Below, one piece after another: positions 1 through 64,000 of a DNA stretch of 64,000 nt. The first letter of the stretch is position 1, and every line of letters starts with the position of its first letter. The notes beneath the pieces were generated by a model that searched no databases, was not told the DNA's origin, and worked only from the letters and a program-made list of their open reading frames with translations. Made by a program: the position numbers and the translations under genes. The DNA is from Cristatella mucedo (lineage: Eukaryota > Bryozoa > Phylactolaemata > Cristatellidae): the NCBI GenBank assembly GCA_009760855.2, contig WPIO01000011.1:1170001-1234000 (forward strand), in the 5' to 3' direction.

Positions 1-300
1 TCTCTTTCTGGGCACTTTACATTTGCTCCAAAGGAAGCATGATCGAATGGTTAATGGTAGCACCATTCGATCGTGCTTCCTCTGCAGCAGATGTAAAGTG
101 CCCAGAAAGACATTGAGTTCTCTGAGGGAGCTTTATCAAATGTTTTATTATTATTAAAAATATTATTATGCTCAATGTCAGCAAGCACAACATGGTAAGA
201 GGTGACATGCATAGGGTCAGCATGCAAATATGGTTAGTGGCAGAATGCACAGCATCAGCATGCATAAGAAACATAAGACGCATAAGACATAAAGAAAGTG
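1..300 (-). mobile_element. family A LINE 3' ends, head-to-head
   Basis: Bases 1-55 are a minus-strand copy of the family A 3' tail and bases 60-160 a plus-strand copy, ending in an ATT repeat. A further minus-strand tail segment follows from about 165 to 300. All are non-coding remnants. Confidence 0.7.
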
Positions 301-304
301 CTTT

Positions 305-1097
305 GCTGATCGGAAACTAAACGAGTGGCAAGATGCAGACAGGAAGTGCGAGATGTTGTTGGCCTGCAGAGAATTCAAATGAAGTGGATTGCCTCGCCAA
401 GTGTCGGCTCTCTCATTGGACAAGATTTGGGTTTCTTTTAATGATGCATAGATCTCAATTAGAAAATTGCAATGCTCCAGTGATCCGGCCAAGCTAACAT
501 GACAACTGCCAGGGTCTCTCGAGGTTACTCCACTAGAAAAGGTTCGTTGTCGAGCTTGTTCGGTTGACTCAACACTGCGTGTCTCCATTTCTCTGGCTCT
601 CACTATCGTCCCTCTGTCTCTCGGTACTTTCTGTGTGCCCTCCTCTGTGGCCCCATACCTCATCATCCAGGCCATCACCCTGCCTCCCTTGACTTCTCTC
701 CTCATCTCTCCTTTCCTCTACTCTCCTCGTCTCTCCTCTTCTCTCCTCTCCTCGCCTCTCTATCAGTATGTCTCTGCCAGTCAGTCTCTCTCTCTCTCTC
801 TCTCTCTCCCCCCATGTATCCCTGTTTGTCTGTTTCACCTTGCGTTCTACTCGTGTTTTCACTTATTCTTATTTTTCACTTATTTTTCACTTATTTATTT
901 CACTCATTGAAAAACATCAGATCGTGCCCGACAAAAGCGTCCACGTGCGGTAGTCACCGCCGGTATCTGCCGCCACTGCTGCTGCACTGCGTTTTATCTG
1001 CTTGTTCGTTCGACGACCGCATGGGCCGAGTCGCTGCCTTGCCACCTCCTCAATTGCTCGACCGTGTGCGCACGCGGTCGCTACTTGTCGTCGGCAG
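305..1097. other. intronic sequence upstream of the first CUB exon
   Basis: No CUB half-domain is visible. It has pyrimidine-rich sequence with TCTC repeats (about 700-830), which makes only low-complexity open frames. Confidence 0.6.
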
Positions 1098-40671
<39,574 letters not shown>

Positions 40672-41426
40672 GCGCTGCCGCTGCGCTCACTGTGAGAGGC
40701 GGCAGCGGAGATCGGGGCGATCGACCGGATAAAGCAGCATCTGAACGACGGCGGGCACGAAGCGTCTTGAGCCAGCGGCGGTGGCGGCAAAAACTGGCGC
40801 TCGCTCACTGCCCTTTGACGCCGTTGCCACCTCAAGTTTGTCGTGCCCGGCTGGTGTGGCGAGCGTAGCCCCGCGACCCTAGCACAGCTCTGCTGCGCCG
40901 TCGTGGCCGGTCCCCACACCAGCCAGTCGTTTAGCTACCGCCTCCTCCTTTGGGCATGTCCGGGCGCTGCCCCTCGAGCGACTGCGCCAACCTCGCCCCG
41001 GCACAGGCCTGCACGGCAGGTCGGTGGTGGCAGCAGCAGCCGATCAGGCGCGCCTCACGCCACCACATCCTGCACCTGGTTTCGCACGCACCTATCGCGC
41101 TTAATGGACAGCACTGCTTTGCCTGAGGCCGGAGAGGCCAAGGCGCTGTGGCCGGGGCCTCGGCCGCCTCCCACCGGCCCTAGCCGCCGGCCCTAGCCGT
41201 CGGCCGTGCCGCGTTCAGGCCGGATGGGCGACGTCTGCTGCCGGTCGTTGTGCCATCTTGCTGGTGGCGCCTCGTGCTGCAACTGATGGCCGTGGAGCGC
41301 CAGCCGCACGGCCATCCGTTGCGCAAGCATATCAGGCTGGAGCAGCAGTCTTCATAATGCATCAGCGTTGCATGATCTGCCCAGAGAGTAAGATAGTCAA
41401 TTGGCCTAGACAGAGTATATTTGCTT

Positions 41427-41432
41427 ATTAAA
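41427..41432 (+). terminator. candidate poly(A) signal of the CUB gene
   Basis: ATTAAA, about 755 bases after the stop. It is a variant signal and the next AATAAA is at 42477-42482, so the true 3' end is uncertain. Confidence 0.3.
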
Positions 41433-41503
41433 TTGCTTTCGAGCGCTGCCTTAGTTTTTGCTCACTCCTGAGGCTCACGAGAGGTTTGGCAGCGCTGAAG
41501 CAA

Positions 41504-41506
<3 letters not shown>

Positions 41507-41581
<75 letters not shown>
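41507..41581 (+). repeat. CTG trinucleotide repeat, about 24 units
   Basis: Pure CTG, 0.85 kb after the CUB-gene stop. It may lie in the 3' UTR if the ATTAAA at 41427 is not used. Confidence 0.95.
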
Positions 41582-41583
<2 letters not shown>

Positions 41584-42497
41584 TCCGCTTCGACTCAGTC
41601 GACGTACCCAGTCGACGCCAAAGGATAAATCAGAGCAGACGGAAGGTGACTGAGAATCGGCCGAGGCAGGGCACTCATTGGCTGCAGCCTCTGGCTATCC
41701 GCTTTTTTGAGACCGTGGCTTGCGCAGTGCACTGACAGACAGGGTCGGTGCAAGGCATCTTGATGCCGTTGAGGCAGCGATCCGTCAGATATCCGCCACT
41801 CCCCCTTTCTGCTCATGTCCTCCCCCACCAGCCCATCGTGAAATTTAACCCTATTTGCAAGGTGTGAAAACAGTTATTATCGTAAAGACTCACAAATGTA
41901 CATAAATAATATGTGTGGATGCACATAAAATGTTTAAATTAATTGATGTTAATAATTGGCTTTCCTTGGTTTTTTCTCGGCAAACTCGCAGAGCGTCCTT
42001 TAATGCCGAGAGAGAATGCTAAACCTGATTCAATAGAAATGGTTGCCAAGCCGACCAGTCTTTCTTGGCGCATCGTTCAAAGAGGATTATTTTTTTATCT
42101 GTTTTCATTTTGAAAAACTTCTTCCTCCACTGAAATTAGCATTAGGTCAATATATATAGCCCTGACTGCCACTGAAAGATTGGGAACAATTTCTCTCAAA
42201 CTTATGCTGCAATAGAAACTAGTAGACATCTTGGGGACTCACAGCAGTCTGGGGAAGTCTCCTGGCTTGCAGCTCACCGCACAGTTCCTCCCCGGCTAAA
42301 TCCTCGCAGTCTCCCATGATCGTAAGAGTCTCACAACAGATGCTTGCACTCACTGAAGGATATCTTGTGTCGGAAATCTTGAAGATATCATGCAGGAACT
42401 CAAACAGTTTGCTGTGTTTTTGAATTATGATTAAACCTTTGTGTTATACATTCTGCTACCACATCTAGAGCAGCAAAATAAAAGTTAACCTTATACC

Positions 42498-42575
42498 CAA
42501 ATGTAAAGCGCCTAGAAAGAGACTAAGTTCTCTGAGGGCGCTTTATCAAGTGCAATATTATTATTATTATTATTA
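42498..42575 (+). mobile_element. family A LINE 3' tail
   Basis: Tail AAATGTAAAGCGCCTAGAAA...GGGCGCTTTATCAAG followed by an ATT repeat. Confidence 0.8.
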
Positions 42576-42721
42576 GCCTTTTCTCATTGGGATCCTGAAC
42601 AGCCGCATCCCTGCTTCATAATCAAACAACATTCTCTTTTTTCAATTGTCGATTTTTTCACAAGTGGGTTTAATCTCCAACTCTATCTATTTGGGTTGCA
42701 TCCACCAATATTTTATGGAAG

Positions 42722-42724
<3 letters not shown>

Positions 42725-42778
<54 letters not shown>
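42725..42778. repeat. TA microsatellite
   Basis: About 54 bases of pure AT dinucleotide, with more TA-rich blocks to 42843. Confidence 0.95.
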
Positions 42779-42782
<4 letters not shown>

Positions 42783-42889
42783 CATTCTACATTCACCCTA
42801 TGCACATTTACACATATATATATACATATATATATATGTATATTTCCTTCGGAGCTCCAGTACTGGTTTTCAGTGTTTTCTAGCTGTTA

Positions 42890-44345
42890 AACTCCCAGTC
42901 CCAAGCCACTTGATGTCTGCTATAGAACTTTACTGGCGACATTGACCTCAGATACAATGTCGTACCAGGTAAGAAGCAAAACTAGAAATGGAAGTGTTGC
43001 TATGCTATTGGCCATTGCTTGTGCTTCAGATCTTGTCATAGATCCAGCCAACCCTTTGTGACAAATACCTTCATTTATCTCAAACAGAGCATTAGAGACT
43101 TTGTCAAGGTTGTATCTCAGCGGTTTCAGAGCATCAGTTCTGCTTTCCAATCTTATTTCACGGAGTTGTTTTACTGTAAGGTCCTTGGCATCAGTGATGT
43201 GACTTTTTGAGGACTCCCTAACGCCGAAGGCAAAGAAATTCACAGCCTCCGGGCAACTCCTTGCTGCATCAATTAAAACTAGATTCAGGGAATGGGAACT
43301 GTAAGGTACATAGAAGGCACGTGGACTTGTGTTCAGTATTCACGTCTGCACTCCATTTTCCTTGCCTTGAATGTTACTGCAATTGCCCTACCCTTGTCCT
43401 CTCATATTTCCTACATCAAGTCTCATATCTTTGAGCTGCTCAAACAGCACTTCAGTCACGGATTCAGGCCTGTGGTCTCTTGCAATGGAACGAAAGCAGG
43501 AATCTCTCTTGATTATCGCTTCGATTTCACTTAGGTGAACAAGGTGAATGATCTTAGGTCAGTCTGTTCAGTAAGGCTGACATCTGGGGTACTGTCAAGG
43601 ATAGCTTAATAGTATTTTGCTGACTTGGCTGCTCCTGTAATCTGATGCTTTATTGTAGAAGCTAAAGTTCGTATTAATTCATTCTGTGTGCCTTTGCCGA
43701 GATAATGTACTTTAGTTTCTTAGTCAGTACCCTCCGCAGGTGTTCCGTCATCAGAGAGAGGATCAAAGAGGGTCATAAACTAAGCGGATTTGAGAGAAAG
43801 TTTCCATTTCCGGGTGCTTTTCGTACGATCCACGAATAATGCTAAATTTTGAGTTCCAAATACTCTTGCTAATGCAATGAGGCGCTTCAAGATCCGCTCC
43901 TAACATCTCTCTTGTTGCTTATTTTTCTGCCGAGTTGTCTCGTCTATTAGCATGCCTTCTGCTAGCTGCACCTCCAAATCCCTCCAAGCTTGATAACGTT
44001 CTAGGTGTGGTGGACTTTTCTCGTAAGAGGACAAAATTGCCGACAGGTTTATTCTCAATTTTACAGCCACTTTCTTGTATTAACGAGATGCTAGCCTTCT
44101 TGCCGAATAGCTTACAGCAAAGCAGCACACTACATTTCTTGTTATAGAATACGTCAACCACAGGCGACACATCTCCACCCCATTTGCAAGCCTTTTTTTG
44201 TACTGGAGCTGAGAAAATATTCAGTTGTGTGAATCTTTTGGAAAGTCACGGGCATAAACCCTGCTGCTGCGGTCCCTTGCGCACTAGCAGTGCACTAATA
44301 TATTCAACGTTATCACAGGGCCAAGTGGCAGGATCATTGTAATCC
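42890..44345 (-). pseudogene. hAT-type (ZMYM1-like) transposase remnant
   Basis: Minus-strand blocks in the order of the ZMYM1/TTF-type hAT family: DPATWP near 44330, LLCCKLFG of the TTF-type zinc finger, a WRDLEVQLAEGMLIDETTRQ block near 43960, then HSLNLVLIDAARSCPEAVNF and DALKPLRYNLDKVSNALFEI (43240-42950), ending WYDIVSEVNVASKVL. Stops and frameshifts separate the blocks and the C-terminal dimerisation region is missing. It is a dead copy. Confidence 0.8.
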
Positions 44346-44474
44346 AACTACGGTTCAGCTTGTTGCAAGACGAACTATATTGTCTTGATTTTCACTTATC
44401 TCTGTCTGGTTTTTATCTTTACTTGGAAGTGGGACTGTGGTTTCTTCATCTTGCTCATTCAGACATCTCCACTT

Positions 44475-45690
44475 AATAATAATAATAACACACTTGATAA
44501 AGAGCGCCCTCGGAGAACTCAATCTCTTTGTAGGTGCCTTACAATTGCTGCAAAGGAACCACGATCGAATGGTTAGTGGTGGCATGTTCAATGAGCAACA
44601 AGAATAACATGGCTAAGGGTGACATGCATAGGGTCGGCATGCAAGTGTGGTTAGTGTCAGCATGCACACATAAGCCCATAAAGGACGAATCATGGGGACC
44701 CACTTAATGCTGTGACAAATAGATGTTTTTTAGTTTCTTTTTAAATGTCAAGTCTGGTGATGTCAAGACGGAAGTCGAGAGTGAGTTCCAGGCTTTGGGA
44801 GCTTACTAACTAAAGGCACGGTCTCCCAAAGATTTGAGGTTCGTACGAGGTATAGGTAAACGACACATTCCGAAAAGCGAGTGGTACGATGCTTAGTCTG
44901 GTTAAGCAGTAGATCTAATAGGTAGGCTGGAGCCAAAGAATGACGAGACCTGAAATTGAGCGACAAAAAACTCGACCCGTTGCTTGACCGGGAGCCAATG
45001 CAAGTCGGCGAGAAGTGGTGTGATGTGGCAACTGCGACGCTCACGAGAGACATGCCTAGCTGCAGAGTTTTGCACCAGTTGCAAGTGCCTAATTTCGCAG
45101 GCCGGTAGACTAGCAAGCAGTGAGTTACAGAAGTCAAGACGGGATGTCACAAATGCATGGATCAACTTAGATGTGTTATCCCTGTCTAAGGAAGCCCGAG
45201 TTTTAGGTAGCTGAAAAAAGGCAGACTTAATTGTGGAGCTGATGCGATTGTCTAACGAAAGGTCACTTTGGAACATGACACCTAGATTTCTTGCAGATTT
45301 AAGAGGAGTCATGCTGGCAGAGCCGATTTTGAGCGTTAGCCTTTCCAATTTCTGAATCACACTTGGTTTGCCCATAACTAGTAAGTTAGTTTTATCAACA
45401 TTTAATTTAAGAACATTTGCTGCCGTCCATGTGTGGATGTCATCAATACATGCAGCAAGGGAGTTGAGAGAGTTCGACGTGCTGGAGGGCTCGGAGGGAT
45501 CAAAGCAATGGTAAACTGAGTGTCATCGGCATAAAAGTGAAAAACCAGATTGTGCTTGGCGATCCCATCGGCAAGAGGTAGAGTATAAACTGTTAAAAGA
45601 GGCGAACCGAGCACCGAGCCCTGAGGTACCCCTGTACTTACGTAGTTCCAGTAGGAGCCGAGTCTGCATCTAAAGGCTGATTGAGGCTGA
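44475..45690 (-). mobile_element. family A LINE, longest copy, RT core included
   Basis: AAT tail at the left, then the C-terminal region and, at 45690-45400, the RT core (STGVPQGSVLGSP, HFYADDTQF). Several frameshifts. Of the family A copies it reaches furthest 5'. Confidence 0.88.
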
Positions 45691-45850
45691 TTTAACAGCC
45701 TCAATTGCGGCAGAAGAACCTAAACGGCTATCACAGCTTGCAGTGGGCAATACGAAAGATCGCCCACTGTAGGAATCAAACCCGCGACCTCGGTCGTGAA
45801 GAGCGAGCACCTTACTCCTTGGCGAAGACCCAGGTCTGGGGTAAATTGCA
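45690..45850 (-). mobile_element. tRNA-derived SINE-like repeat
   Basis: Minus strand: a B-box-like string (GCGGGTTTGATTCC) and a body matching 25440-25580 and 51930-52115. It abuts the 5' end of the LINE copy. Confidence 0.6.
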
Positions 45851-47179
45851 TAGAATGTGCATTGCACACTAGCCAGCCTCCCAAAGGCACTCGAGCGAAA
45901 AACCTGTGAAAAACACGGGATGCTATCATAAATTGGACATATGGAGGTGAAAGCTTAAAAAGTCGAGCTGCATTAATGTCACGTTAGCGAAGAAACATTG
46001 AGGTTGAAACTTTGTTACCTTTTATGAGCCCAAAACGCTACCAGCGATCAGGCTTGCCTTTGACTTTCACTTATTATTCGCTATTATTTTCCTTTTTTGT
46101 TTACTCTTTCCTGTCCCTCTAGCTGGTTTGCAATGCATTTTTGCTTTTCACTAGTGGCCTTCGCTCGTCGGAGCTTATTATACGCCTGTGCAAACAAAGA
46201 CTTCTTTTAACTCTCGCTTTTCTGGAAAACTTGCCTTATGTATGCAAATCATAACATAAAAAACGTTACCATTTATTATGGTAATGAAACCTTCGATTCA
46301 TAAGAACTTTATAATTTATTTCCACTTCTGAGACATTTACGTTTATGGGGCACAAGGACGTATGTATAATTTCAAATTCCAGCCACGAGAGTGCATTTCG
46401 TCATGCGAATTGACTGGAAGCTAATTGTGCGGTGCGAACTAACGAGAACGCTTGGCTTTTTCCTGCGGGCTTCCTCGAAGCAGTGGTAAAGCCTGTGTGA
46501 CCGGGCACACACACACACACACACACACACACCGGTCTGAACTACTTTGATACAGGAGGCCTCAAATGCGACAGCATCCCGAGTCGGTCAGGGAGGCAGC
46601 AGCAACCGGAAAGCAAAGACCATTTCACGACACAGGGGTCGGCCTGCTGTAAGCTCAAACGCAGCCTTAGGGCAAGTTTAGGATATCTAGAGGCGGCGCA
46701 AGTCGATGCCAAGGCCTCCAAACTGTTGATTTTTCTAGCTTGGCAGCAGCACCGAGTGAATGACATAAGCGGCGGCGGCGGCACTTTGGTTAAGCGAGCA
46801 TTTATTACTTAGTACGCACAGACAGGAAATGACCAAGCCGGCACTGCAGCCGGCACGCAAGCCATCGTGCAGTCGGCTCCGCGGGTATACATGTGTCCTT
46901 CGGCTTTAATAGCAATGGGTCGCAACTTGAAAATCAAAATTGCCTGTAAACTAAACTGCTACAGGCCCAGTCTTCAGCCAAGCTTACTTAAGTAGGCTAA
47001 CTGAAACATTTCGACGTGAACGTTTATGTCACTTAGCTGAGGTTCGCGCCAGCAGCCGCAGCAGCCCCGCCTGACACGTGGCTACGGTTCGCTGTGACAG
47101 AGGCAAGGCCCAAGACGGTAAACAAATTGCAGCAGCAGCACATGTAAGATAGATAGCCTCGCCGGTCAGCGCAGCGCGG
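45851..47179. other. 3' flank of the V-ATPase d gene
   Basis: AT-richer intergenic sequence with a CA repeat (46505-46532) and the candidate poly(A) signal. No gene recognised. Confidence 0.5.
46801..46806 (-). terminator. candidate poly(A) signal of the V-ATPase d gene
   Basis: AATAAA on the minus strand, about 375 bases after the stop at 47180. It is the nearest canonical signal I see. Confidence 0.5.
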
Positions 47180-55753
<8,574 letters not shown>

Positions 55754-56006
55754 GCTCGACACAGCTACGCAGCCGCGCACTAGAGGATCGATGCAACCGG
55801 AACTCGGAGGCGGTTTATACCGCGGCACATGACCGGACCAACCGCGAGAGCCTGTACGGTCTGGTATCCGCTGACCCGACGTGGCCCCGGAAGTACTCCG
55901 TCTAACCACGCCCCGCCAGGCACTGTGGGTAATAGACCCCGTACCTCCGGTCTTTTTGCGGTCGCCTTTACTCCGAACCACCGCGTGGACGTCGCTCCTG
56001 CCTGCC
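55754..56006. promoter_or_regulatory. shared bidirectional promoter of the V-ATPase d and AHCY genes
   Basis: Only 253 bases separate the two start codons, which point away from each other, so both 5' UTRs and core promoters must lie here unless untranslated exons overlap. The stretch is GC-rich. It has an ETS-type site (CCGGAAGT, 55887-55894), a GC/KLF-type box (CCACGCCCCGCC, 55906-55917) and a second GGAA core near 55799. A TTTATA at 55814-55819 is the only TATA-like string. These are pattern matches, not shown to be bound. Confidence 0.7.
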
Positions 56007-62950
<6,944 letters not shown>

Positions 62951-63131
62951 TGACTATTCTGCAGTTGACAAACCAGGGATTGAGCTTCGGTCATCGTGCC
63001 ATCTTAGGCCTAAGCAGCACGGCGTCAGCGTCTGCCTGCTGCTCCCGGCGGAGCGCTGCTGGTCACACCTTTCAGCAGCATAGCAGAAGGCGTGCCTCCC
63101 TAGTTTTGTTATTCGTATTGGTCCAAATGCC

Positions 63132-63156
63132 AATAAAACCGACTGCCAAAAATAAA
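63132..63156 (+). terminator. poly(A) signals of AHCY
   Basis: Two AATAAA hexamers, at 63132-63137 and 63151-63156, about 180-200 bases after the stop codon. Confidence 0.65.
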
Positions 63157-63609
63157 TAGATATATTTGTGCTCTCCTCAGTTTGTTCACTATGTGCGCAT
63201 AGTTACTAGTCAGCCGTAATTTCTGTTGCTACAACAAGTCATTCGGACGATGGCCAGCTCAATGGCAACCTGGAAAGTCCAAAATGGAAGCCAATGACAA
63301 ATTCTCTTCCTGTATGTTCGTTAAAACATACACCTGTGCACCGCTCACTGGGTATTAGCCTGGAGTGTAAGATGCCTGCATTTGCTTGTACGACGCATAG
63401 TGTGTTGATGTCTCACCCAGTGGACAGGTCACCTGTGGAGTTCCACTCGTGTCTTTGCAGCTCTAGATTTATACCTAGCCTCTAGGGAAAGTGATTCGGG
63501 GGGCCATCGGGAATTGGCCATCGATTCTGAGCTGAGGATACCTGGCTATATTGTCATTTAAACCGTAGGAATTTGCTGCAGCAACTGCTAATTGAATGCT
63601 TGCCTTGCA

Positions 63610-64000
63610 GAATCCTTGATGTTGGACAAGTTACTTAAACTAATCGATGATGAAACAACTACTCATGGGACACCCAAAGCAAGCGGCTGGCCTTGGAGAC
63701 TTCTCTAGTTGCATGTTCTTCTTTAATTGGTGAAGCTATAGTTCGATCATCACCATATTTTGGTGTACTATTTGATAACTGCTTGAAGTTTGAAAGCCTC
63801 ATTACTGCCTCCTAGTCTAGTCATCACGTTCGGTCCCTGTACAAGATTGGTAACTTTCTACCACGGTGGCTTATTAAAAATCCAACTAGCTCCCTGGTTC
63901 TGTCTTGGCTAGACAAGTGCAATTCGTATTTTTTTGGCTACCGAAAAAAGCCTTCGAGTCCGCTGCCAGCGATGAGTTTGTCTAAATGGCTAGTCAACAA
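63610..64000 (+). mobile_element. family B LINE fragment, decayed, runs off the window
   Basis: Plus strand: similarity to the region after the RT core of the long copy (mutated LKLNDDKTK and GHPKRVAG, then VLFDNCLKFES and PTSSLVLSWLDKCNS). Frameshifted. Confidence 0.75.

Larger units (their letters stand above)
40672..42490. other. 3' flank of the CUB gene
   Basis: Probable 3' UTR followed by intergenic sequence. It contains a long CTG repeat (41507-41581). No gene seen. Confidence 0.5.

Overview
This is a piece of an animal (metazoan) nuclear genome. Genes are split by GT-AG introns, exons are GC-rich, and the introns are full of non-LTR retrotransposon fragments, tRNA-derived SINE-like repeats and long CT/GA microsatellites. 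The proteins are metazoan: a giant CUB-domain protein, S-adenosylhomocysteine hydrolase and the V-ATPase d subunit. An invertebrate seems most likely, but I cannot fix the phylum from this sequence alone. Nothing in the window is prokaryotic, and I see no operon or CRISPR.

Layout. (1) 1.1-40.7 kb, plus strand: the 3' part of a cubilin-like gene. I can place 37 coding exons encoding 19 consecutive CUB domains; they join without a phase conflict into one frame of about 2,295 residues that ends at a stop at 40669-40671. Its 5' part lies left of the window. (2) 40.7-47.2 kb: a region between two converging 3' ends. It holds a long CTG repeat, a decayed hAT-type (ZMYM1-like) transposase and LINE and SINE remnants. 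(3) 47.2-55.75 kb, minus strand: a complete 8-exon gene for V-ATPase V0 subunit d (351 residues). (4) 56.0-62.95 kb, plus strand: a complete 8-exon gene for S-adenosylhomocysteine hydrolase (431 residues). Its start codon is only 253 bp from that of the V-ATPase gene, so the two very probably share a bidirectional promoter. (5) 63.0-64.0 kb: 3' flank with two poly(A) signals and a LINE fragment that runs off the end.

Repeats. Two L2/CR1-like LINE families dominate. Family A has at least 15 truncated copies that share one 3' tail ending in an ATT/AAT repeat. Family B has one long copy (35.7-38.8 kb, minus) with endonuclease and reverse transcriptase, broken by about one frameshift and 5'-truncated, plus three fragments. 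SINE-like repeats with tRNA-like heads carry a similar 3' tail, which suggests they are mobilised by these LINEs.

The three genes have unrelated jobs: endocytic ligand binding, proton pumping and methyl-cycle hydrolysis. The most unusual signals are paired loss of the first disulfide in CUB 5; three GC-AG introns among the 50 introns I could place; the compact head-to-head promoter; several perfect intronic palindromes; and an open frame that runs from a CUB exon into an intronic LINE. I did not find a convincing new biological system.
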